From the NCBI GenBank assembly GCA_014529385.2, contig CM043963.1:110822912-110886911 (forward strand): a stretch of 64,000 bases of DNA. Direction: 5' to 3'. This DNA comes from Adiantum capillus-veneris (Eukaryota; Streptophyta; Polypodiopsida; Polypodiales; Pteridaceae). Position 1 is the stretch's first letter, and each line of letters opens with the position of its first letter. Shown piece after piece: positions 54,313 through 64,000 of this stretch. The notes under the pieces were generated by a model. That model was not told where the DNA came from, made no database searches, and saw nothing but the letters and a program-made list of their open reading frames with translations. The position numbers and the translations under genes are program-made.

Positions 54313-55539
54313 ACATGGATCGTGATCCATGTCCCCTCACCTCTAAACCGAGATACTTTTGGTGCAAAAGAGCCCCCTTAAAAACGCTATAATGATTGCC
54401 CTAATTATAGTTTCAAAAATTTTCTAGACATGGATCGCGATCCATGTACCCCAACTTGCCAAACATTGGAAAAAAGTGTATACACAATTGGATCTAGCCT
54501 TGGAAAATGTGCCCTGCAAAATTTGGAAAAATGGACCTATGAACACCCAAAAACCATAGGGAAACAAAAAATTAGTCTTTGCAAATGGTCATTTTGACCC
54601 ATGGAGTCTAAACTTGATCTGAACACAAGAATTTGTTGACCTATAGCCTTGGGGAACATGCATAGGTCCATCCCTTAAAGTTTGGCCAAAATTGGTCACC
54701 AAACATGGATTGCGATCCATGTACCCTCAGATAGAATTGCTAGAAAATGAGTGCAAAGTGATGGTACAAGTCAACTATAAAGGAACATCTAAATTTTTCA
54801 GTGTTTGGATGTATAAAGTGGTATATGTGGCAAAGTTAAGCAATTTTAGAGTGCAAGTGCCAAAGTCTGTGAATTTGGTCAAGGCAATGTATTAAAGAAG
54901 TTGGTATTCTTAGTGTATAAAAAATAGTGCAAAAAATGCTTGGCAAATGGGCCAAACTTTCCAAAAGGCCTGAGATGGTCAAACAAGCCCCAAAGATTGT
55001 GAAAATGGACAGATAGATGTAATTGGGACTGGACTTCAACTCTCAATCATCAGATTTGTGAAATATCAAATAGTACAATCAAAGAGACATATCAAGTATG
55101 GGATCAAAAATCCAATATGACAGAGTCGGACCAAACTGGGCCATAAACTAGGAAATTGGTAAACTTAGGAAAAACTTGTCCAAATCTCAAAAGATTTCAC
55201 CAGTGTACTAGGATAGGCTATAGTATGTGTACAAAGTTTCACCCCAAAAGGCTTCCAAATATGGATTATGATCCATGTATCTTTTCCATTTTCTAGACCA
55301 AAATCTCATCATCAAGTCCTAATTGCCAAATAAAGCCTAACCATATAGTATCAAGTCATTTGGATTCCAAAACCATAACCAAAGTTCCAAAATCCTCTAA
55401 CTCTACATTTTTTTTTCAAGAATTGGCATAAATATGAAACTAGAGATCCAAATCCGAAAAGTTCTGGACCATAGTATCTGCATATCATTCTCTATCATAT
55501 GGTTTAAAATGTGTTCACAACATGGATCACGATCCATGT
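54313..55539 (+). repeat. Second array of the 20-bp palindrome
   Basis: Copies at 54313 (CG to TG in the centre), 54428 (perfect), 54703 (one change), 55259 (weaker) and 55520 (one change), with steps of 115, 275, 556 (about 2 x 278) and 261 bp. The same roughly 280-bp period and 115-bp short step occur in the first array. The usual right flank here is TACCYC, the reverse complement of the left flank GAGGTA in the first array, so orientation is probably opposite. No gag frame follows. Confidence 0.9.
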
Positions 55540-55559
55540 ACCTCTGTCACAAATTTGAC

Positions 55560-58500
55560 CTGAAACCATATGACCTGGGAGCCTATAGCTATCATAGATG
55601 CACTCGTTAAGTTTGGTAAAATTTGGACTTGTTTAGATCAAGTTATACTCATTTTTTATTTTATGGTCAAGTTTGTGTTTTTTCGACTTTCTCCACAACT
55701 TTTTGACAAATTTCAGGAGCTAATCAATTGGTTTTGATACTATGATGCCTCAAAGAAGAGCTTAGAAATAGTGGGAAGAAGCTCCCCATGAAGTCATTGA
55801 CATATCCTCAAACGAGAAAGCACACGTATCTAAATAGGATCTAGCAAATATACCAATAAATGTAGTTTTAGGCAAGTCCCAAGCTGTAGATGGCACAAAA
55901 GTGAAAACTACCATCTTTACAAGGGATTTGTGGACCTTACACTAACAAAGAGAGGTGCTTAAAGGCTCTAGATGTCTGCAACTCGATACATTTTTTTGAC
56001 TTTGCCATTGGGTACCGACTTCTAGAGAACCCATGAGCTCATGAGCACCATATAATACAATGGTGAAGCAACATTGATTGACAAAGATGATTCGATAGTC
56101 AAAGTTCAAATCACTGATGATTTGATCAATCAAGCACTATACATACCAGCTAGAAACCATCATCTTCTAAGGTGAGGGCCATGTCGGGGACCACCGACTA
56201 TACCATCTCCAAATGAATACACCGTGATTTCCAACATCCCTCCCGCTTGAGACTGACATCAAGACATGATTCCTCCTACTCTTCGATGCCAACTCAAGGG
56301 ATTGATAACATTCACTTTCTCTCATATGGATCCTTTAACCCGAAGCACCTTTGCTTACTGGTCCCACTTTCCAATCAAATTCATCGGACTAATTTTGAAC
56401 TCAACCTTCCAAGGTCAATCGGTGGGAGTTCTCTTATTCACCCTTGGTTCAAGGTCATTGATGCTTTTTTCCCGGTTATGACAGAGCACATCCATCAATG
56501 CGTTCACCTAAGGTGAGTGTATTATAATCTATGCAAATCCCTCAATCGCAAGTTTCTCTCATGCACCGTAGATTGGAAACCCTTTTCCCCGCTCAAGACT
56601 TAATTGCTAAGATAACATAAAATTGGGTTCAACTTTCCAGCCAACAAATTAACCCTCTGAAATCCGCCCACCCACCGAACCGTTTGATAAATACACCTTC
56701 CCAAGGTAATACTATGATACTAGAAAACAACATTCCAATCATGTCAAACTGGGAATATATTTCAAGCATTTGAAAGGAGCATGCAAACTGTTGCATACCC
56801 TTGCAAATGTGCATTTATCAAGTCATTCCCACCTTTCTCCTTTATGGAATATTTTTACTTCTTTTTTTATGTAATATTAGTAAAATTATCTAGTTATCTT
56901 TCAAGCAATCACATATACTCCTCTAGGCATATCCCTATCCTCATCCAAGGACTCGGGTATCCTGTCTCCTGTGCCACGTGTGGAGATGGCGCCTTTACAC
57001 AGATTCTAATTCTTATCTTTCTTTATCTTGTGTGGAAAAGGCTTCAAGATAATCTATTTTAGGTTTCTTTTCAATCAATAAAGCAAAGGTCCGGCTGATG
57101 AGAACAATTGCGGAATAGCCCCTTTGGGTTCCTAGCCCTTTCAAGGTTCTTTTTTATCAAATAATTTGAAGAGTTCCTTAATTAAATCACATCCTCCTCC
57201 CTTATCACAATCCCTCCATGGATCCTTTTTCCTTCCTTCTTTTTTTGTTGGCATCAGGCCTACACGGACTAGGCCGATTTCTAGACGCATTTGTGGGTCC
57301 ATTTCTAGGGCAATGAATGAACCCGAGCTTAAAACATAGACCAACGGTTATCAGTCCTAACCAAAAATGACCATCCCCCGTTGTATCCCATAGGTAAACA
57401 CCTGCATTGGTCTTTTTACAAACACAAAGACAAATTCACATATAAATCTCTATATTATGCTAGAGCTATCCACGTCAATCTTCTTGGTAAATTTTTTAAT
57501 CCTAGTTTAAATTTAGATTAAGCTCCTTGAGTTAATCCCTTGATTCCTATTTCCTTTTAATTTTTCTACTCAAACAAGACTTTAGAAATCAACGAATCTC
57601 TTGGAAATTTAAGGTTTTGTCTCGACGTAAGTTTCGAGTTAACCCCCACTTTAATGATGAATCCCCTTTTGGTCCCTTTTCATCATTTGCCATCCATGGG
57701 ACATCTCCATGGAAGCAAACGCAGTTTTATGTTCCAGCAACATGGTCATGATATCCGTGAAGCTATCCCCTTACTCCCCCCTTCAAATTTGCAAAACAAA
57801 CTTGAAAGTAAACACACTTGAAATGAACAATGCAATGCTTTCTGTATTGAGTTTTCTTTGGTGTGTCTATGCGTGGTACACACACAACTTTGGAATGCAC
57901 CAACTTGCAATCTTGAGACAATTAATCAGAACTTCCTTTGAGTGCTTATGCAAGAGTGAAACCCTTCTATGCATGGTAGTGTAAAAGAAGTTGCAAAGTT
58001 CGTAAGATTGGGCATGCGGATGTAATACTGTATGAATGATTAAAAAATTATCCTTTAAGAAGAGATTTTTCTACTATGGAGAGGATTAATTATATGTTAC
58101 CAGAAGAGACTTATGGTTTCGAAACTTTCCATTTGGTAAAAGAAAAAGGAGGTAATGACTTTACAGAAAAAATCCTCTTTTTCAATTAACCTCTTTTAGT
58201 TATGCTAAATTAACCTTCAAAACCTCAACTTCTCCTTGAAAAAATTAAGTATTAACTGAATTTGCATCACTAAACAAAACCTTGTACATATACAACCAAC
58301 CAAGAAGTTATGTTTTCCTCCTAAGCAAAAAGGATTGCTTAAGAAAATTAGAGAGCTTAAGCGTGAATTTAAGTAAGCATGAAAGTAAATCTCTTTCAAG
58401 AATGAAAAATAACAAGATAACCTTACCTTAGTGTGTATATGGTAGGGTCTTCTCCTTGCTTTGGAAGAGCAACGACGAAGTGTATTGACATAACCGGTTC

Positions 58501-58850
58501 TTTTCCGCTTCTCTTTGCTTAAAAACCACCAATTTGGCTACGGGAATAAAGAGAGGTTAAGAAAATTCAAGCTATGGAAAGCTTGTAGGTTAGGAGAGAG
58601 AAACTGAAGAGTGTAATGGTAAATTGGATTATGGTTATGGCTTCTCTTGAGGAGAGAGAGGTGTGTAGGGGTGTGTGTGAAGGAGGATTATCTTTGGCTT
58701 TCATAGCTCACCTATCAAGCTTGCATTGTCAAAATGTGTAGAAAAGTGTTTAATGAGTCGGAAAGGCCTCCTTTTAAGCTTAATTTGATAAACCCTTAAC
58801 TTGTCTTGATAAGTTACTTTTTCATATCTTGATATCCTTTCTTTCTTTTC
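55560..58850. other. Long stretch without recognisable genes
   Basis: Only short open frames (for example 56247-56516, 57709-57984), none with a motif I know. No LTR or TIR was delimited. Confidence 0.4.
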
Positions 58851-58857
58851 AAAGCTT

Positions 58858-58956
58858 TTCCAACAAGCCACTTATGCAACAAGCTACTTTTCAACAAGTG
58901 GCTTATGCAAGAAGCTACTTTTCCAACAAGTGGCTTATGCAATAAGTTACTTTTTC
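58858..58956. repeat. Minisatellite, roughly 32-bp unit
   Basis: CAACAAG..ACTTATGCAA.AAG.TAC-type unit repeated about three times. Confidence 0.85.
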
Positions 58957-60197
58957 ACCTTACCCTTATTCTTTCTTTGTTTTCTTATGCAAATTTTTTT
59001 TGAGGTAAAACTAATATCCATTGCATTGGTTATATCCACGTTCCCATGGTGAAAATCAAAAGGGTCTCGTGGGTAGCTAGGGTACTTGACTATAGAACAA
59101 ATTTACTCGATCGTATTCGAAAAGTCGACGGCGTAGATATTTCATCAAGAGTAAGGGCTAAGAGGAGGACCTTAGAAACTCCCCAACTTCATTCTCAAGT
59201 TACACTTTCAACTTCTGGTTAATGCTAATTTAGCCTTCGTTGGTTGGCTCGCCTATATAGAGTGCAATATATTTTCATTTCTTACAGCATTATTCCCTTT
59301 GTCTTTCACTTTTATTTCCACCCCTTGTCAAAATTTCTTAGGTTTGTCTCTTTGCTCCTTATCTTACTTTATGGATCGGTGGCAAGAGCTAGTTTTATCT
59401 GTGGCCATTTCTCATTTGCAGCAAACAAGTAAATCCGTGAGGAGATATTTTGTGGAGCAATATGGGAGCATGCTATTTCCTCACTTGGGAACTTCTGTAG
59501 CTCAAACCCAATGGTGGACATTTCAAAGTATAACAAGGGTGACCTTTAGGGTTGGGATCACTTTTGTAATAATGTCGGTTTGGCTATGGTTACTGAAGCT
59601 ATGGATTTGGGTCCTCGATATTACTGCATGATGAGGTCGATGCATTGAGGTTTTTTAGAAAGATTCTTTTTCCTTGCTCAATTCCTTTCTCATCAAAAGA
59701 TATATCTTTACCCTCACTTTGGTTTACCACTTAGAGGGCCCTTTAACTTCACATCTCATACTACAGAGGTCAATGAAACAATTTCACAATGAATCCTTCC
59801 TATTAATGAGAAGCCTAATATGTGCCCTACTTGTCATAGTTGCTTTTGTCATCATGTAATGGATGGACTTATTAACCTCTAGAAAATGTATCTTCGTTGT
59901 ATCCCTTAACATGTTCATCATGTTCTAAGATATTGGTGTCTGTCTTAAGTCCTTCTTTCTTTGATTTTTCTTGATGGATATAATGGAATTGGTTCTGAGT
60001 TCTTATATCTTGTATTTGATAGAAGTCCTTGAGCAAACAAAGCTAAATCCATTTATTGATTTTGTAATTCCATACAGAGATCCAAGTCACAAGATGATAA
60101 AGGACAATGCTAATCTTGTTATTATTTAGCAAAAGGCTATATTACAAAATTTGAGTAAGATAGAACTTGGATTGGTAGTTACATGGGCTAACACGGT
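58957..60197 (-). other. Probable 3' flank of element F; LTR not delimited
   Basis: Lies downstream of the F chromodomain and should contain its 3' untranslated region and LTR, but no second copy is in the window. The plus frame 59299-59631 (DRWQELVLSVAISHLQQTSK) is unrecognised. Confidence 0.35.
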
Positions 60198-60413
60198 TTA
60201 GTTTGAGTACAAAAAAGAGGAGAATCCTAATAAAAAAAGATGAGGAAACTGAGAAGTAAGGCATTCCCAATCTTCCCAAGAGGCATCTTCAATGGGATAG
60301 CCCTTCCATTGGACCAAAACCTCCCGAATTGTTTGGTGTCGTAGCTTTCGCTCCTTCATGTCTAAAATTTTCTCTGGCTCCATCTGGAATTCTTCTTGTG
60401 TGTTAAGAACCAT
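60198..60413 (-). pseudogene. Element F: chromodomain
   Basis: Minus strand. EPEKILDMKERKLRHQTIRE, VLVQWKGYPIEDASWEDWEC: a canonical chromodomain with the Gln-Trp-Lys-Gly and Ala-Ser-Trp-Glu aromatic cage positions. Better preserved than that of D. Confidence 0.9.
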
Positions 60414-60518
60414 TTAGGATGTGAAGGGGATCCGCAAAATATCTTTTTAGCAATCTAACATGAAAAACATTGTGCACATGCAAGTGAGGGGGTAAAGCGA
60501 GTTTGTAAGATTGGTCCC

Positions 60519-61792
60519 CTATCCTGCTCGAAATCTCACAAAGGGTCCACAATATCTATATGCTGACTTCCTGTATTTTTCCAATTTGAGTGAGCTTCTC
60601 TTTGATTTGATTCTAAGGAAAACTCTATCTCGTGCCTTAAAAATCAAAGGAGATCTATGTAAATTAGCATAACTCTTTTGCCTGTCACTTGCTCTCTTAA
60701 GGTTCTCCCTTATTACTTTGATTTGGCAATCTATCTCTTCAAGTGTATTCTTTGCTGCAGGCACTGGGAGACTTGGGTCGGCCATTCTGAGAGGAATGAT
60801 ACAGTCTTGTCCATAAAGAGATTTGAATGGGGACATTCCTAGGCTTCCATGGTAGGAATAATTATAAGAAATTCCCACTAAGGGTAAATATTTGATCCAA
60901 AGATGAGGTTGTTGATTGCAATATAATCTCATCATATCTTCTATGACTTGATTAACTCTTTTGGTTTGTCCATCTGTCTATGGATAATAGACTGAACTCA
61001 GATTTAATCGAGTGCCTAAAGATTGGAACATGGCCTTCCAAAACTTAGAGGTAAACTTGGCATCACGATCACTGATTATATCATTATCCTAGCAGGTATT
61101 CCATGTAATCTGATAATTTCTTTTACAAAAATTTGAGTAATATCTATTGCAGAGGCAGTGGTTTTGATTGGGACAAGGTGAGCTACTTTGGTGAGTTTAT
61201 CCACCACCACAAAAATTGAATCAAAATTTCCAACAGTCTTGGGTAACCCTGTTACAAAATCCATACTGATGCACTCCCACTTCATTGCAGGTATATCCAA
61301 TGGTTGTAGCTTACCAGGAATCTTAACTCTTTCAGCCTTCACCTTTTGGCATACCAAACACTTCTTAACATACTCTAAGGTATCCTTTTTTATCTTAGGC
61401 CAATAGAGATTTTGTTTAAGAGAAGCAAACATTTTGTGATAACCTGGGTAAGCGGCAAGGGGAGTTTCATGAGCTTCCTTTAGAATTTGCATCCTTAAGC
61501 ATGTAGGTATGCACAATCGATTCCTGAAGAATAAGAGTCCATCTTGAATAGAGTAGTCTTCTAAATATCTTTTCTGGATTTGAGCTTGGATTTCTTGGAT
61601 CAATGGAGCAAATTGCTTATCAATTTGGAGGGCGTTTTGAACTTCCTCGGGTAGAGTTGAGTGGACTAGCGTAATGGCAAAGGCGACTACTTGTCGGCTC
61701 AGAGCATCCGCAGCTTGACTTTCCTTGCTTGGTCTGAATTTGATCTCAAAAGTGAACTCTTGTAGAAATTCAACCCATCGCCTTTGTCGCAT
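60519..61792 (-). pseudogene. Element F: integrase
   Basis: Minus strand. RRWVEFLQEFTFEIKFRPSK and AADALSRQ (RNase H end), YPGYHKMFASLKQNLYWPKI with VKKCLVCQKVKAE (zinc domain), WECISMDFVTGLPKT (catalytic Asp), LTKVAHLVPIKT, then a frameshift near 61.08 kb, and YNYSYHGSLGMSPFKSLYGQ, GDRVFLRIK-like ARDRVFLRIK. A stop lies in the linking segment. Confidence 0.9.
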
Positions 61793-61795
61793 ATT

Positions 61796-61990
61796 GAGAT
61801 CTGGCTAGGTGAAAATCCACTTGAGACTTTTGTGGTTAGTAACAAGCTCAAACATCTGACCTAAAAGATAGTGTCTCCACTTTTTGAGGGCATGAACCAC
61901 AGCTAGTAGTTTGAGGTCATGGGTGGGATAATTCTTCTCATGAATTCTAAGCTGTCGTGATTCATAGGCTATGGGATGGCCTTCTTGCTG
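61796..61990 (-). pseudogene. Element F: RNase H
   Basis: The minus strand reads [20 protein letters not shown] and SLKWIFT, a TAG stop, then PDLNMRQRRW. A gypsy RNase H with one visible stop. Confidence 0.8.
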
Positions 61991-61995
61991 TAGGA

Positions 61996-62715
61996 TTACA
62001 ATATATATTGTATGGAAGCATCCACTATCACCTCAAAGGTATTTTGAAAATCTGGAAGTTTGAGAACAGGTTCACTGGCCAACATCTCTTTTAGTTTGTT
62101 GAAGGCTCTATCTCTCCTATCGGACCAGATAAAGGGTTTCTCTTTCTTAGTGAGTTCAGTGAGAGGACTTCCGATGAGTGCATAGTTTTTTATAAATACT
62201 CTACACCATCCTGTGAGGCCAAGGAATCCCCGTACTTCTAAAACAGTCTTGGGAATGGGCCACTTAACTACAGCTTCCACCTTAGCAGGGTCAGGAGAAA
62301 GAACATCCTTTGAAACTATGTATCCCAAATAGGCAACCTTCGCTAAAAAGAAAGAGCATTTGTGCCTCTTGGCGTAAAGTTGGGCTTTTCTGAGAATCTC
62401 CAAGACATGGCGTACATGCCGTTCGTGATCTTCTCTAGTCTTTGAATATATAACAATGTCATCAAAGAAGACTATAACAAAATCATCTAACTCTGCCCTG
62501 AAGAGGTCAGTCATGAGATGGTTAAATGTGGCAGGGGGATTAACTAGGCCAAAAGGCATGACAGTGAACTCATAATGCCCAAACCTTTTGTTGAAAGATG
62601 TTTTTGGAATATCCTCCCTTTTTATCCCAACTTGGTAATAACCTGACCTGAGATCAATCTTGGTGAAAAATTTGGAACCATAGAGTCGATCATGCATCTC
62701 ATCTATGCGAGGCAA
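61996..62715 (-). pseudogene. Element F: reverse transcriptase
   Basis: Minus strand. SKFFTKIDLRSGYYQVGIKR, YEFTVMPFGLVNPPATFNHL, VIVFFDDIVIYSKT (catalytic F-D-D), VAYLGYIVSKDVLSPDPAKV and VRGFLGLTGWCRVFIKNYAL. 239 codons without a stop; the first RT blocks lie upstream in a broken frame. Confidence 0.9.
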
Positions 62716-63478
62716 GGGATACTTGTTCTTGACAATGCACTGATTTACGCCTTAAAAATCTACGCAAAGTCTGAACGTATTTACCCTAGGGAGAGACACT
62801 GGGTTTGATGAAACCTTGTTCCAAAAGCTGAGTCAATTGATTCTTCAGCTCTATGGATTCAGAAGGTGACATCTTATAGGGAGTCCTTTCTATTGGTTGG
62901 GCACCATGAATGAGCTCGATCTCGTGCACTAATTCCCTAGGTGGTGGAAGATTTGTCAACTCCCCTGGAAAAATATTTTGATATTCATTTAGCCATTCAA
63001 GATCCTATTCTTTGGATTCGGTCACTGGTTTATTGAGTCTTATAACATAAATTAATAGTTCTTTCTCGACTGGCTTTGACCACTTTCAGGGGAGCTTTCC
63101 CTGTTCTGCCTTGCACTAAGACTTGTTCACCCTTTGAGTTTGAAAAAGAGATGCTTCCTTCACTGCAATGGATGCTGGCTTTAGTTTTGCTCAACCAATC
63201 CATTCCTAGGATTCCTTCATCTTTAGGATTCTAAATCTTTGTTGGGTTGAATTACCTTCTAGTTGAAAGCATAGATCTACCATCTGTTCGTGTGTCAAAA
63301 TGGTGGATCCAGTTTCTAGAGAAACCCGTAACTTACAGCTTGTGGGTTGGGAGGTGACTTGAAATCCTTTTACAGTCTTAAGTGAAAAAAATGAATGTGA
63401 GCTACTAGAATCAATAAGAAATGAAATAGGTTTACCCTCATACTCTCCCTTCCTCTCAAGAATGGAGAATTGTCGATT
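62716..63478 (-). pseudogene. Element F: protease and RT N-terminus, degenerate
   Basis: Minus strand near 63440-63385 reads YEGKPISFLIDSSSSHSF, a gypsy protease active site with D-S-S in place of D-S/T-G. The RT N-terminal region at 62.7-62.95 kb has stops. Confidence 0.7.
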
Positions 63479-63999
63479 TCAGCCACTGGGACCCAAGGCA
63501 GCATAGATGTGGGCTTGGTCCTCCATCTCATCTTTTACTGAAATGAAGTTCACAATTGATGTTCTAGGTGGGTTTTTGGTTGGATTTTGTCCAGGAAGAT
63601 GAGGCATAGGAGTAGGTCTTGCCTGTGCTCGATTTCTCCCTCTGGTTTGAAGGTTTATGAATTGTCCCCCTTGATTGGGTGGATTCAAACGGTTAACATG
63701 GGGGGCCAAATTACTGGAGTCATTTCCTTTAGGTAATTTGGCCTTCTTATGACCAAACTCTAGGCACTTGTAGCATTGAATTTGTCTTCCACTTTGAGTG
63801 ACTGGAATGGTGTTTACACGAACAAAGTGTGGTGGCGGTTGGGGTTGGGCAGCTAGCTTTGGTATAAATGGTACTTTATTTGCTTGACAAGGTTGGCCGT
63901 GGTAAGAAGGATATTCTAGCTTCCTATTAGTTGTGGTGCCTCCCTTGAAAAGGCTATTATGCCTTGACTTGGCCCAAATTAAAGCATCTATGAGTGAGA
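63479..63999 (-). pseudogene. Element F: gag C-terminus and zinc knuckle
   Basis: Minus strand. 63779-63732 reads CYKCLEFGHKKAKLP: a CX2CX4HX4C knuckle whose last Cys is Leu. A Pro/Gln/Arg-rich linker follows (APHVNRLNPPNQGGQF). Upstream gag runs off the window. Confidence 0.7.
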
Positions 64000-64000
64000 C

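Larger units (their letters stand above)
60198..63999 (-). mobile_element. Element F: Ty3/gypsy chromovirus, 5' part outside window
   Basis: Minus strand order: gag knuckle, protease, RT, RNase H, integrase, chromodomain. All are readable but broken by stops and frameshifts. Gag continues past the right edge. A different lineage from D, judged by sequence. Confidence 0.9.

Noticed and set aside
59299-59631. 110-codon ORF with Trp-rich hydrophobic end
   Set aside because: No recognised motif; composition fits chance reading in A/T-rich DNA.

Overview
This is nuclear DNA from a land plant with a large, repeat-rich genome. Supporting signs are GT-AG introns in two gene-like loci, a decayed pentatricopeptide-repeat (PPR) fragment, long CT/GA/GT microsatellites, two poly-G tracts, and plant-type Ty1/copia and Ty3/gypsy elements primed by initiator-Met or Asp tRNA. 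The protein flavour would fit a fern or other non-seed plant, but that is a weak inference. I see no bacterial genes, no rRNA or tRNA genes and no CRISPR.

Layout. 0.3-2.3 kb (minus): a five-exon gene of unknown function. 2.8-5.1 kb: a microsatellite, a PPR relic, two related GC-rich hairpins and a hAT-type non-autonomous transposon (15-bp TIRs, 8-bp target duplication) built from repeats also found beside it. 5.4-9.0 kb (plus): a multi-exon Mutator-like transposase/SWIM zinc-finger gene. 9.0-12.1 kb: degenerate repeats and microsatellites.

12.2-34.3 kb is a three-level nest of retrotransposons, all on the minus strand. Old Ty3/gypsy element A (12.2-14.18 and 29.82-34.3 kb) was split in its RNase H region by element B (14181-29816, LTRs about 0.9 kb, TSD TGTCT, tRNA-Asp-type primer site). 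B was then split in its gag region by Ty1/copia element C (19100-24215, 227-bp LTRs, TSD GCTCT). B keeps gag but has no reverse transcriptase or integrase. It carries a novel lysine/glutamine-rich ORF region with a repeated peptide motif. Its roughly 2.4-kb leader holds a diverged tandem array whose one conserved element is the perfect 20-bp palindrome ACATGGATCGCGATCCATGT.

34.3-42.2 kb is mostly non-coding, with local tandem duplications and a compound microsatellite ending in a poly-G run. 42191-48546 is chromovirus D (minus, LTRs, chromodomain), inserted just inside the 5' end of copia element E (LTR 48785-49549). 51.5-54.3 kb holds two oppositely oriented relics of D-like elements. 54.3-55.54 kb is a second array of the same palindrome, apparently in the opposite orientation. 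55.6-60.2 kb is largely featureless. 60.2-64.0 kb is the pol/gag part of a third chromovirus (F, minus) running off the window.

Almost every retroelement ORF is broken by stops or frameshifts. Only the two multi-exon loci at the left look like candidate genes. The least explained signal is the repeated palindrome, kept while its surroundings diverged.
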